Below the pieces are notes generated by a model. That model worked only from the letters and a program-made list of their open reading frames with translations. It was not told where the DNA came from and searched no databases. A program made the position numbers and the translations under genes. A DNA stretch of 64,000 nucleotides, taken from the NCBI GenBank assembly GCA_963662175.1, contig OY759217.1, forward strand, positions 20,214,562 through 20,278,561. The letters are read 5' to 3'. Positions 30,906-41,159 of the stretch are shown here, piece by piece. Numbering within the stretch: position 1 is the first letter of the stretch; every line of letters begins with the position of its first letter. Origin of the DNA: Aradus depressus (lineage: Eukaryota > Arthropoda > Insecta > Hemiptera > Aradidae).

Positions 30906-31610
30906 AATTTTAAAAAATGGGGGGGAATATACATATAAAAAATTAATAAAACTGAATATAGATTCTTCTAACTTACAATTAGTATCTCTGAAAAATGAAA
31001 TAAAACAAAAAATATCAAATATATAGAAGGAGATGGCAAACAGCATTTTTTAGTTAAAATAAAGAATTAAAAATAAAATAAGAATGTACCAAAATGGTCG
31101 ATAAATATATTTTTCTCATATCGATCATAATAAAACCTCAACTACAGGTTACCCGAAGATATCGCTGAGTTGTATGGGGTCTCAAAAATAAATAGTAATT
31201 TATGTTAATTTTAACAGTTTTTTTGACGAATGAATTTATTTTTTGAGAGATCTAAATTGCTTTTAATTTTCTTACAGTTGTCTGACAAAATTACGGGAGT
31301 TAAAAAGATATGAGAGATGACGATCATACTATGAGATACATTGGGTTGTATTTGTAATTTGTTTTGACATGAATTGTAATACAGTTTAAGGTAAGAGTTA
31401 ATTTAAATTATTATAATAGAATGTATTTTAGAGAAATATATATAGTTATATATACGTATATTATATGATGGACAATGTTTTGCACGGTAATTGTTATATG
31501 TTATATTCACAGAGGGGGGCTTGATAATGTCCCGATGGACGAAATATTGTGAAATGATAAAATAAAAAGAAAATTATAATTAGGAGACCAAATGGCCAAT
31601 AAATGTTTTT
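30906..31610 (+). repeat. Penelope-like 3' region
   Basis: AT-rich non-coding DNA leading to TTGATAAT, GTCC-CGAT-GGAC, GAAATATTGT at 31521-31550. The same block recurs at 32858-32887, so it is a shared 3' element. Confidence 0.45.
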
Positions 31611-31634
31611 TATAAAAAATAACACCCATATGCA

Positions 31635-32140
31635 ACGAAAAAATAAATGATTTCTGTGTGTGAACACGATAACTCTCGATAGAATGAATGTATCGACATG
31701 AAAGTTTATATTTGTATCCAGAAACCCATAAGGACTAAGTACGTCACCTAATTTTCAGCCAAATCTGCCAAAGGGAAAGGGAGATAAGAGAGGGCTTAAC
31801 ACCTAAAATCTAAAAACTCATTTTATTGAATGTATTAACACGTAATGTAATATTTAATTCCAAAACCTTATAAAGACAACACTTGTTAATTGTGATGGGA
31901 ATCAGCTATAGGGAAGTGAGGGGGGAATTCAGAGGGGGCTTAACACAAAAATCTCAATAACTGTCGATGTAATGAATGTATCGACACAAATTTTAATATG
32001 AGGATCCATAAATCCCTATATAACCTATTGATTTTGTTGTCCAAACAAACTATTGTTTTTGGAGGAAGAGCAAAACTTGACAAATTCGTGCTGGCATAGT
32101 ACATGGGGAAGTACATTGCCGGTGATTTGCCGACGACTTT
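31635..32140 (+). repeat. DR-B, nearly complete
   Basis: ACTCTCGATAGAATGAATGT, AATTTTCAGCCAAATCTGCC, CTGTCGATGTAATGAATGTA, TTTGGAGGAAGAGCAAAACT and TACATTGCCGGTGATTTGCC in order. Confidence 0.75.
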
Positions 32141-32149
32141 TTTTTTTTA

Positions 32150-32600
32150 TAATATACTGTTTGCTGTGTGGTAATCTCTACTTAACGAGAGTGGGACTGG
32201 GTGAGCCTCGTAAAACCCTGCTTTGATCCCGCTACCCCTGGATTTACAGTTAATAGAATAGGTTGAGGGGTCGTTGTGAACGGACTAAAAAGAAAAGCGA
32301 GTGGATGGAGGCAGGTGACTAGAACTAAGATGGGTGGGTTTGCCTGACGCCGGGCCTGGATTGATGGCAATTTGGGACCCCTGAAAACAATTGTCTGGTG
32401 ACAACCCCCCCTCTCCCCTCTCTCTCTAATAGTCTATCCCTCCTCTTCCATCCTCCTTCTGTCCTATACCCTACTGTCTTTCAATCTTATTCTTTTTCGT
32501 ATTTTCTCTTAAGTTTTCATAAGCTATGAGCCTTCAGCCTTTTATTTCCCCAGTTCATGCAGAATTCTATCAGAACGTCCCATAAATAATAATAATATTT
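32150..32600. other. Unassigned, GC-richer first half
   Basis: 32180-32410 is less AT-rich and includes GACGCCGGGCCTGGATTGAT; no element ends could be confirmed. The rest is T/C-rich. Confidence 0.25.
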
Positions 32601-32625
32601 ACTTTTTTTTTTTTTTTTTTTACTT

Positions 32626-33025
32626 ACATAAAAATACACTTAAGAGGTCTCAAACAATCGTATATATGATACGAAACTATTATGAGCAGAAAAAAAGACG
32701 TCTACAGATACTTAATTAGTGAACTGAATAGTATTACATGCTACAATGATAATAAGGTTGTAATTGAATATACTGATATGTTAAAAGATACAAAAGAATT
32801 TTACGATATGGCTAACTTGTTTAGATTGTGAATGTAATATTTTTTCAGTGATGTACTTGAAAATGTCCTGGTAGGACGAAATATTGTTGTATGGAAATGA
32901 AGAAAGAATAAAGAAAAAGAATAAATGTGACCAAAAAGGGGTATAAGATGGTAATTATTGAAATACCTACATAAAAATATACTCAAGAGGTCTCAAACAA
33001 TCGTATATATGTTATGAAATTGAAG
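32626..33025 (+). repeat. Direct repeats around a Penelope-like 3' end
   Basis: ACATAAAAATA(C/T)ACT(T/C)AAGAG and TCTCAAACAATCGTATATAT occur at 32626-32675 and again at 32969-33017, 343 bp apart. Between them lie a 49-codon frame (32682-32831) and the stem-loop GTCC-TGGTA-GGAC plus GAAA (32865-32881). This looks like a short unit with duplicated ends, possibly tandem terminal repeats. No RT is present. Confidence 0.5.
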
Positions 33026-33039
33026 ATAAATAATATTTA

Positions 33040-33470
33040 CTTCACTTAAACCATAGAATGACTAGCTGAAATACCCATATCATTTTCGTGGTGGTTCGGG
33101 GCAGAACAAAGTGGGGATGAGATAAAAATTCAGAACGTTCTTTATTAGCCAGTTATAGTTAAGGCGCGCTTCGCTGCCGACCGTGTGCAACATGCGTACC
33201 GCACTCAACTGTGGCAAATCACATATTAATAAACCAAAATCTTGATTGAAAACCGAACTTCAGTATTGAATGTATCAAAAGCACAATAAATGTGCAAAAT
33301 TACAAACGCTTCCGGATAGTAAAGCGTGATGATATATAGCCTAAAGCCTTCCTTGAAAAATATTCTAAATGTAGGTGAAAACCGCAACGAAATCTGTTCC
33401 TGTCAGGTTCCGAAGTTTATCGCAATTACACAAAGATACAAAACCTTTTTTTCTTTGTTTTTTTAAAGTC
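33040..33470. other. No confirmed feature
   Basis: A Helitron-like GACTAGCTGAAATACCC is at 33061-33078, but no partner end was found. Confidence 0.3.
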
Positions 33471-33474
33471 GTCT

Positions 33475-34085
33475 TTAATAAAAAAAATACCTGTAATAAA
33501 ACTATACATTAAAATTCGTTTCTATTCGCTAAAATTATTTAGAAATATTTCCTACAGAAATTTATTTTACATTCTTTGGAGAACTAAAACTTTTGTCGTA
33601 TTGGTTTTATCTTACTATTAGAGTAATTTAAGCGATTGTAAATTTAATAAGGAACATTTTTGAAGAACTAATTTCTCCTTAGGACTAACCGTTTTCACGT
33701 AAATTGTGGACTTGTATTAAAAAATGGGATTCAAAACGACATTTTTAGACGGTTTTCTGTATCTTGAAGAGGGAGCTTCAGAAAAAATTATTTTGTACAA
33801 AAAGTGCCTTTTAGTTTTCTCTACAACTTTATCTGAAAAGATATTTGATTAGGATTTCTGCTCGAATCTAATGAGATATGTTAGCAAATGTGACATCTTC
33901 AATAATACAAAATTCATAGCACAGTCGTTTCTGAACAAGAGCGCTCAAAAGCTTGCAATAACATACACACACATCCGCACAGCCCGACGTAATCGCGAAA
34001 ATGATAAAATGTTCAGGGTATCTTGAAACGTGAAAATCCATTGAAAACTCTACCTCGGATTTTTGCTACATAAGGAATTCTTGTT
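33475..34085 (+). repeat. DR-A copy, nearly complete
   Basis: AAATATTTCCTACAGAAATT, ATCTTACTATTAGAGTAATT, GGACTAACCGTTTTCACGTA, GGTTTTCTGTATCTTG and GAAAACTCTACCTCGGATTT. Confidence 0.7.
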
Positions 34086-34170
34086 ATATGACTAATTATA
34101 AGTAATAAAAATAAATAAATTAAAAATTAATAAATATATACTAGAAAATAAATCAGTAAAAATATATTAA

Positions 34171-34810
34171 TTGAGCGTAGCTCAATCTTTAGACGACTCA
34201 TGTGTTTCGTTTGTGCCCCTCCTGCATTAAAACTGTTTATCTGATCCTGATCAATTTTTGCATATTGATGGATGTCAGTCACGTGAAGGTTGTTAAAAAA
34301 TAATTTCGAACAATCGGACGTACCACGGAGGAATAATCATCGAAAATATGTTCATCCATAGACTTCAATGCGAAACGTTCAAATTCTTCTCAATCGACAA
34401 TGGCATGAAGCGCGCGCATGAAATTGAGGTCATAGGTCGAGGTCAAGAGTAAGATTTGTTTAAAAAAATAATATATAATATAATAACAAAAAAATAATCA
34501 ATGAGGAAATAATTATATAAAATCGAAGTACCATCGAGGAATAATCACTGAAAAAAACAATGAAACTGAGACCATTGTTGGAAGACATTGTTGCGGTGCT
34601 GCGCGTGAATTAAAAGTTCTCGGCGAAGCCCTTGACAAATTTTTCGGGAGAAAAAATTATTTTGGACCATATTGTTTCGTAAATGAAGTATATTCCTTGA
34701 CGATAACCACGTTTTGTCGCATGGAGGGAGCTCGCGGCGTAAGCTAAGCGAGTGACCGCTAATGAATTTAAAGTTCAAGGTATAGGCAATTTGAGTCACG
34801 GCTCCGCTCA
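34171..34810. mobile_element. Candidate element with TTGAGCG ends
   Basis: Left TTGAGCGTAGCTCAATC and right (reversed) TTGAGCGGAGCCGTGACTC share about 11 of the first 13 bases. No target duplication is obvious and there is no second copy in the window. Confidence 0.3.
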
Positions 34811-35104
34811 ATATTTACAATTAGCAGAATGCATTGCATACCTAGTAATAAAAAACACTGTGAATATAGTTTTTAATCTAATTTAAAATATATCATGAGA
34901 AATATTTTTCATGATTTTTTCAAAAGCGTCTTCGGAGAGACCTTACGCCCCTTTCTCAGTTCACATTTTGCGAAATATGAAAAAAAAAAGAATGGTGAAA
35001 ATATCAAACAAAAAATAGATTCGACAGATATCTATAAGGATAGGAAGATATCTGTGGAGAAATTCTGCCAAGATAATAAAAATGAAACCCATGTAGGAAA
35101 TGTT

Positions 35105-35365
35105 TTTGTATTTGAAACACGATTTTTATATTATGGTTATTTTATTCTTTTTGAACAATAAGAAAAAACATTCCGTTTCCGAATAGAAGTTTTCCTCCAA
35201 CATAAACATTTTTAGTTGGTTTTGATGTTTTTATTGACGTCATGAAGTGGGGAAGGGCATTCAATAAATTAATTTCTTTATGAGTTATACTTTTTTCGAA
35301 AAGAAAATAGCAATGTTTATTTTTTTCGAAAATCGTCTTTCTTCATGTCGTAATCATGACTAATA
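35105..35365 (-). pseudogene. LINE-H C-terminal fragment
   Basis: Minus-strand translation matches the tail at 40649-40924 (EKS-x-x-x-x-x-x-INLF-ALP, MFMLEE), with frameshifts. Its 3' side continues as in the other two copies. The plus-strand frame at 34895-35161 overlaps it and is spurious at least in its second half. Confidence 0.6.
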
Positions 35366-35484
35366 TTGTTGTAATGTCGATTGTTTGTATTCTGAGACTA
35401 TAATTAATAAAAAAACTTACTGTATTAATTTTTCAATCAAATAAATATCTTGAGTAGAAAAAAAGAAATGAAAAGAAAGAAATA

Positions 35485-35635
35485 TTATGTGGCCATAAAA
35501 GGACCTTATGCCATCCACGAACTACCACATTTGAATCGCGCTCATATACATCAGAGCCACGAAAGAACGCTTTGGTAGTAAGCGATATGACCTCGCAGTT
35601 GAAGTCCGGGCATGAATCAAAATAACTAACTACAA
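35485..35635 (+). repeat. MITE-W end fused to SINE-1 3' part
   Basis: TATGTGGCCATAAAAGGACC then ATGCCATCCACG is MITE-W-like; 35536-35632 is the SINE-1 end (CACGAAAGAACGCTTTGGTA, TAAGCGATATGACCTCG, GTCCGGGCATGA). Confidence 0.5.
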
Positions 35636-35649
35636 CTTTCATATTCAAT

Positions 35650-36125
35650 TAAATTCTTAGAAAGTTAATAACTCAAACAGAGTGGGCCTCCTTCACTCCG
35701 ACAGCTTCACTAATAACGAATACCCTAGGACAATTCCCTACCATGTGTGTTCTGGTTAAGCACCCTTCAGACCAACAGGCTACATAAAGACCGATTTTAA
35801 TGAAACTTCTGTCAATCACGTTTTATTTCAAAAACAAAAGGAATTTAATTATATTCTCTACATTGTAGGGTGCTCACTATTCGATTTTCAAACCGTTACT
35901 TCCTTGTAATATGTTTAAAAGAGATTTTTTATTTCTGCCGGAAATTACATTGTCTACAATTTCATTACAAATTTCCATCACAAACTTCCTTATTTCAGAG
36001 TCTACTTGTGATACAATAAATAATTCACACTGCAGTGACTTTATTCCCTATTTTCAAATAGTACACGCATAAGGTTTAGGCCGGTTCAAAATTAAACTTG
36101 ACACATTTAAAATGTAAGGAGAAAA
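35650..36125. other. No feature recognised
   Basis: No repeat partner, RNA gene or coding frame supported. Confidence 0.35.
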
Positions 36126-36139
36126 TATACAACTTTTTT

Positions 36140-36490
36140 GAGGGCGCCGGTAGCTCAGTGGTATGCGTGCTTGACTTCTGAGCTCAAGAACGTGGGTTCG
36201 TAACCCGACCGAGGCCCTTAGTTTATTTTATCTGGGAGGTAAAATAAACTTCAGCACGCCGTCCTTCGTATGGGACGTTAAGCGATGGTCCCGAGCCTGT
36301 ACGATGTCAGGTACTCGTTAAAGACCCCTCTAGCCTAGGTGAATAAAAACTTTAGGGTAGGCAAAATTTAGGACTCCCACAGTAGAGTCGGGCTCATGTC
36401 CACCAGAGTGACGAAAGAGCGCTCTGGTAGTAGGCGATATGACCTCGTAGTTAAAGCCCGGGCATGAGTCATAAACCCTAACCCTAATCC
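36140..36490 (+). mobile_element. SINE-1, full length
   Basis: Begins GGGCGCCGGTAGCTCAGTGG; the B box is mutated (GGGTTCGTAACC). The tail is CCCTAACCCTAATCC rather than CCTAACC. TACAACTTTTTT (36128) and TACAACTTTCTT (36491) form a likely 12-bp duplication with one change. Confidence 0.8.
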
Positions 36491-36589
36491 TACAACTTTC
36501 TTTATATAAATAACGAAAAATCATTTTAATTAAAAACAAACAACATTTTAAAAAGTCAATTCACAACGAAATACTAGAAAACTGGTTTT

Positions 36590-36725
36590 TGGGTCGATAC
36601 ATTACACAGATATTTTGAAAATCAAGGGATCCGAAAACGAAATTTCGGTGAAAAATCAACATCGAATTTCTGGCCGATTACGTAACTTCCCCTATACTAT
36701 GTTTAGCTCGGAAAGTAAAAACAAA
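36590..36725 (-). repeat. DR-B 5' end fragment
   Basis: CGAATTTCTGGCCGATTACG, TAACTTCCCCTATACTATG and TTTAGCTCGGAAAGTA, reading into the family start. Confidence 0.6.
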
Positions 36726-36799
36726 CCTTCAACTAAATGATTGCAACAATACCAAGAGGACGTGTTGAGTAGATGTCAATGAATTAATCCAATCATTCC

Positions 36800-36945
36800 A
36801 CAGAAACCTTTCTTCCCATTCAAATCCTCTCGCACAAGACCTTTCCTCTCATTCCCATCCTGACAATTCTCCCCGCCGCTTGAACAGGAGGTGGTCTCGT
36901 GATCTTCTCTCTGAGGATAGAGAATGATGAAAATTAACTTTCGAG
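36800..36945 (+). pseudogene. Jockey C-terminal scrap
   Basis: Encodes NPLAQDLSSHSHPDNSPRRL and NRRWSRDLLSED before a stop, matching the PPRRLKRRWNRDLL end of the 15353 copy. It lies tail to tail with the minus-strand copy at 37030. Confidence 0.6.
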
Positions 36946-37029
36946 GGAGTGTCAGCGCTGGCTGGCTTCTCCCATCAAGTGACGTTATATTGTATTTATT
37001 TTATATATTATATTTATTATATTGCAAAA

Positions 37030-37600
37030 AAATAAAAAAGTTTTAAGTGGAAGGTTGCAATTTGGGATTATAACAAATCACGGTTCCATCCTTCATATCC
37101 TCTTCAGTCTACCGGGAAGATTGTGTGGGAAGTGTGATCAATAAAGTGAGTGGACGTATGTATTTGTGTGTGAATATAATTTGCTATGGAAACGTCTGTA
37201 AAAGTCCTGAATAGTGTCGTGTACTGTGTTTACCATGAAGTCATTGTGGGGTGTTCTGTTACTTACGTAAGGTGGGCATTGTGTAATGAGTCTGAGTGTC
37301 TTTGACTAGAAAATCTGAATACGTTTTACATTAGATGCTTGAGCCAAACCGTAAATTTGCCAGCCGTCTATCCAGAGTGGTTTGAGTAGAAATGTTTAGA
37401 GCTACGCTTTTGTTAAGGGTAGTTTCGATTGAGATAATTCGGGTGTCGTGTACGAGGGTTCCATGTCAGTCTTCTGCTATTAGGGTATTAGTCTGAGGGA
37501 GGGGCTTGTAGATAAAAACGGCGATATATATGTATTTACTTATTGATAGTGTAAATGTTATGTTGCAATTTGTCCGTGTTGAGTTTAATTGGTCGAGTGT
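37030..37600 (-). pseudogene. Decayed Jockey RT C-terminal region
   Basis: Nucleotide similarity to 15353-15900 is visible in blocks: GTGTCGTGTACTGTGT, GTGGGGTGTTCTGTTACTTA, CATTGTGTAATGAGTCTGAG, TCCATGTCAGTCTTC and GTCTGAGGGAGGGGCTTG. Many indels have closed the frame. Confidence 0.7.
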
Positions 37601-37864
37601 TAATAATACTAAAATAATAACCTTATTATGTTTTAAACATTTTACCCTCAAATATAGACAAGATAAATAGCAAATATAATAAAATTAGATGGAACGCTGA
37701 CAGGGAATATAGAAGGATGTATGCATATAAAGTGGAATGCTGAGAAGAGAATAATTTCAGATTTTCTATCTATTCCTTTAGATAAATGTCCTCATTTAAG
37801 ATATTTGCTTTTCTATTCCAATTTCAACTCTCTCTCTATTCCAAAGTGGATCGCGAGATTTATC

Positions 37865-38095
37865 ATGAGAAGAACTACTGACTAGTGGGGAGGCTTTGGT
37901 GGTGGGGTGTGTGCTTCGGTTCAGATCTATGAACCCAATGGGGAGAGTCGGGGGTTCGAGTTCCTCCGTTAGCACAATGGGAATCATTATTCGTTTTTTC
38001 GCCGACTATAAAACACGAAAAAAGTTAGTCCGTCGCTGATACCCATATGCGCATACAAAAATATGACAGACATTTTTTTTTTTTTTTTTTTTTCA
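37865..38095 (+). repeat. SINE-3 candidate (tRNA-like head)
   Basis: GGGGAGGCTTTGGTGGTGGG with GGGGGTTCGAGTTCCTCC: a B-box match (GGTTCGAGTTC, consensus GGTTCGANNCC) about 75 bp after a plausible A-box region, and ends that could pair (GGGGAG with CTCC). A body of about 140 bp ends before a 21-T run. Only one copy is seen. It reads like a Ser/Leu-type tRNA with a long variable arm. Confidence 0.4.
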
Positions 38096-38284
38096 GAAAA
38101 ACTGTCTTAAAATGTCGTTTTGAAATTCATTTTTTTAGAGGTTTGCTGAATTTACACAAGAAGGAAAATTCCTATCGAAAAATTAGTCCTCATCATATTG
38201 TTTCTTATAAAATTTCCTATCGCTAATGTGTCGTCAAATAAGGGATAGGAGCAATACGAATAATATTATAGCGCCCCAAAGAAT
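38096..38284 (-). repeat. DR-A fragment
   Basis: ACTGTCTTAAAATGTCGTTT, GAAATTCATTTTTTTAGAGG and ATTATAGCGCCCCAAAGAAT; cut by the SINE-1 tail. Confidence 0.65.
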
Positions 38285-38497
38285 GTTAGGTTAGGTTTTA
38301 TGACTCATGCCCAGGCTTTAACTACGAGGTCATATCGCCTACTACCAGAGCGCTCATTCGTCACTCTGGTGGACATGAGTCCTACTCTACTGTGGAAGTC
38401 CTAAATTTTGCCTATCCTAAATTTTTATTCATCTAGGGCAAGGGTCTTTAACGAGTACCTGACATCGTACAGGTTCGGGACCATCGCTTAACGTCAC
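38285..38497 (-). repeat. SINE-1, 5'-truncated
   Basis: Starts with GTTAGGTTAGG (the telomere-like tail on the minus strand), then GACTCATGCCCAGGC; it stops after CCATCGCTTAACGTC, so the tRNA head is missing. It separates DR-A from MITE-W. Confidence 0.75.
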
Positions 38498-38590
38498 TCT
38501 CTCTCCCTCTCCCCGTTCTCAAAGTCATTTCATACTACTACTGGGTATAATAAAGTCACTCTCAAAGTAATCCTGTAAAATAAAACCACT
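38498..38590. repeat. MITE-W fragment
   Basis: CTCTCCCTCTCCCCGTTCTC, AAAGTCATTTCATACTACTA and CTGGGTATAATAAAGT. Confidence 0.5.
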
Positions 38591-38639
38591 GTTGCCAATA
38601 CATTACATTCATATACTCATCAACGCCTAATGATTTTTG

Positions 38640-38870
38640 AAGGAAGCCGTGGGAGAGAGTTGATACAAGGCGCAGTAGGAAATTTCAGAACAATCGGTAA
38701 AAAATTTGAATGCTTACTAAAAAAAATAAAGACAGATTTAAAATTTTTGCCGAGTAAATCCAGTTGATGTATCCGAAAAAATAAAATGTTTACCCTCCCG
38801 TCGCTCCTTTTAGTGAAACAGTACAGGTTCATCTGATATTGAGAAACCCCATGGGGGAGCATAAAAAAAA
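38640..38870. repeat. Relative of the 24700 MITE
   Basis: GGCGCAGTAGGAAATTTCAG and GTAAAAAATTTGAATGCTTA match one arm of the 24768-24984 element; 38785-38830 holds CGTCGCTCCTTTTAGTGAAA, the complement of its flank at 24705-24735. Confidence 0.55.
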
Positions 38871-38985
38871 AATATCTAATTGCGAACAGACTAGTTTATT
38901 ACTGTGAATATATACTTTTTATTTTGTTTACGTAACGTTAAATATTATTCTACCAGCATTTAATTTATTTACTGTGAATATATCC

Positions 38986-39428
38986 ACAGTAAATATTCAG
39001 CGAGTGAAACCTGGGTCCTGACTAGGAGGGACGAAGTCTTACTCAATACGTGGGAGAGGAAGGTATTGAGGAAGACATACGGCCCTACTCTAGAGGGGAA
39101 TAGATGGAGGATACGGACCAATAGGGAGCTGAGGGACCTGTACAAGAGCCCGGACCTGGTGGCCTTAGTGAAGCAGGGGCGGCTGCGATGGCTGGGGCAT
39201 TTACAGAGGATGGAGCCAGACAGATGGCCGAGGAGGATACTACTACAATACCCGGGAGGACAAAGAAGAAGTGGTAGACCCCGCTTACGTTGGCTGGAGG
39301 ACGTGGAGGACGACCTCAGAACGATGGGTGTGAGAAGATGGAGACGGGAGGCCGAGAATAGAGAAGAATAGCGGAAGATAGTTGCGGAGGCCCAGGTTCT
39401 ACAAGGACCGTAGCGCCAGGGAAAGTAA
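38986..39428 (+). mobile_element. RTE-type LINE fragment with target duplication
   Basis: GTGAATATATCC at 38974-38985 and 39429-39440 flanks the insertion. Coding runs from SETWVLTRRDE through YGPTLEGNRWRIRTNRELRD, GRLRWLGHLQRMEPDRWPRR, GRPRLRWLEDVEDDLR to AEAQVLQGP; one Trp codon has become TAG (about 39369). It ends AAAGTAAGT, the short RTE tail. Confidence 0.8.
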
Positions 39429-39439
39429 GTGAATATATC

Positions 39440-40105
39440 CTTCTTACCGTGAGTTTATTTTTTTAAATATTCATTTACTTTTTTAACCGTGTTAAAAAAA
39501 TGTATTATTACTCTGAATTTAATTATGTAAATTTGAATTAATTTTGTATTGTGAATAATATGTTTTCTATTGAACTTTGATTACTGTGCACAACTTTTTG
39601 CTATTGTGCATTTAATTTTCATCGTTTGAATAATAGATTTCTGCCAGTGTACCTGAAGTACCTGAGGTATTTGAATTTTTTTTTTTTTTCTGCTCTTATC
39701 AAGCAGTGAACACATTGAATAAAAGAAGAGAAAAAAATGTAATCATACAATCCTCTTTGCCGGGATTAAAAGATACAGTGAAAAGGGAATACGGACTAAC
39801 TGATCTCTTCATGCGCAAATACCATGGCTTAGAATCACCCAGATGGTTCTTTCAAATTTGATATACTTTTTTTTTTTTTTTCAGATATTCATCTTTTATA
39901 GGTGAGCTCAAAACAGGGAGTTTCAATTTAAAATTGAGCACTTAGCTGTCTACATTTAATATTAGCAAATTTATCAAATGTTGCCAGTAAATCTAGTGGC
40001 CGCCGATCGATCCCTCTGATGGGGTGGCGCAGTATAGAAAACGAGTTATGGAAGCAGACAATGAACGTTTCATTAAAAAAATTCACAATAATATATTTTT
40101 GGCAG
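39440..40105. other. No feature recognised
   Basis: AT-rich; T runs at 39670-39690 and 39868-39882. No repeat partner found. Confidence 0.3.
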
Positions 40106-40109
40106 CAAT

Positions 40110-40225
40110 ACTATTCACAGAGTATAGGGGAAGTTATGTAATCGATCAGATGAGCTTTCACCGGAATTTCATGTTATCCAAACTTCTGACGACAAAAAAT
40201 ATAAAAAAGAAAAAATCCTTGGTGA
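40110..40225 (+). repeat. DR-B 5' end fragment
   Basis: AGTATAGGGGAAGTTATGTA, ATCGATCAGATG and CACCGGAATTTCATGTTATC; it directly follows the end of LINE-H as also seen at 61640. Confidence 0.6.
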
Positions 40226-40239
40226 ATCACTGGCATTGT

Positions 40240-40924
40240 AATAATTATAATAAATTGTATTTTCGTTAGACCAATACAAGGTAATAGGATACGTCAAAAC
40301 AATTTTACATTAAGATAGCTTATAATTTAGATTTATAACTACTTGAGTCTAACACATCTATGATAACAAAACTATTTAAAAAAAGTACAATGCAATTATA
40401 AAAACTGTACAAATAAATACTTAAAAATATATGAGTATATAAAAAAATTAATAGAGAATAGAGAAGAAACGTTTATAATAAGTAGTCACATTTTTCAATT
40501 TAAAAAAAATTAAGAGTCAATAAAACAATAACGTACATTCGACTGACCTTTAAGGTGTGGAGGAACTCTGCCCAAAAAGAAAAATGAAAGCTTTGTATCA
40601 AATAATGTTCTTTGGATATGAAACACTATTTTTTTTCTTTTATTGTGGTCATTTTATTTTTTTTGAACAGTGAGAATAAAATTCCGTTTCCGTGTAAAGG
40701 GTTTCCTCTAACATAAACATTTTTAGTTGAATTTTTTTTATTCTATCTGTTGACTTCAAGAAGTGGGGAAGGGCAGTAAATAAATTAATTCGTTTATGAG
40801 TTATACTTTTTTCAAAAAGAGAAGAGCAATGTTTAGTTATTCGAAAGTCCTCTTTCTTCCTGGTATCATAATCGTGGCTAGTATTGTTGAGAGGGAAAAT
40901 ATTTTTATTTTTCCTAATAACCAT
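40240..40924 (-). pseudogene. LINE-H 3' region: C terminus and 3' UTR
   Basis: The frame 40649-40924 reads HDYDTRKKEDFRITKHCSSL, FEKSITHKRINLFTALPHFL and MFMLEETLYTETEFYSHCSK, a LINE-type C terminus (YDTR, then a NALP-like box, then FYS). The 3' UTR follows to about 40240, ending in TAACGAAAATACAATTTATT. At 40334-40344 it contains the uninterrupted target AAGTAGTTATA that is duplicated around the I-like LINE at 55813. No RT core remains; clade unassigned. Confidence 0.65.
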
Positions 40925-40964
40925 TAATGGATTTTAATGAACAGAACATACCTGATTCTTTGTT

Positions 40965-41092
40965 GTTAAATTATGTTTTTTTTAGACTGCCTGATGATAA
41001 GGGCAACCTCGAAAGCCGGCTAGGAAAAATTAATAAAATCTGTGAGAGGTCAGACTATATTTCATTTTACACCCTGTGAAATAATCACTTCT
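40965..41092 (+). repeat. Penelope-type terminal repeat with hammerhead-like core
   Basis: CTGATGA (40991-40997), stem AGG-GCAA-CCT (41000-41009), GAAA (41011-41014), self-complementary GCCGGC, then TA. Downstream AAAATCTGTGAGAGGTCAGA matches the arms at 1833-2068. It is the cleanest hammerhead-like order in the window, though stem II is only 3 bp plus a mismatch. Confidence 0.5.
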
Positions 41093-41150
41093 CACTACAT
41101 CAGCCATCTTCATATTACAACACTACATCAGCCATCTTCATATTACAACA
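41093..41150. repeat. 28-bp duplication
   Basis: CACTACATCAGCCATCTTCA plus TATTACAA repeated twice in tandem. Confidence 0.9.
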
Positions 41151-41159
41151 CAGAACTTT

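Noticed and set aside
33061..33078. Second Helitron family end (GACTAGCTGAAATACCC)
   Set aside because: No terminal hairpin, no matching 5' TC end and no second copy could be found.
34171..34810. Firm DNA-transposon call for the TTGAGCG-ended block
   Set aside because: The ends share only about 11 of 13 bases, with no clear duplication or second copy; kept only as a low-confidence candidate.
34895..35161. 88-residue plus-strand protein
   Set aside because: Its second half overlaps LINE-H on the opposite strand and the rest has no match to anything recognised.
36142..36222. tRNA gene on the plus strand
   Set aside because: A and B boxes are those of SINE-1; the same body and CCTAA tail follow at other loci, and the anticodon arm and acceptor stem do not close cleanly.
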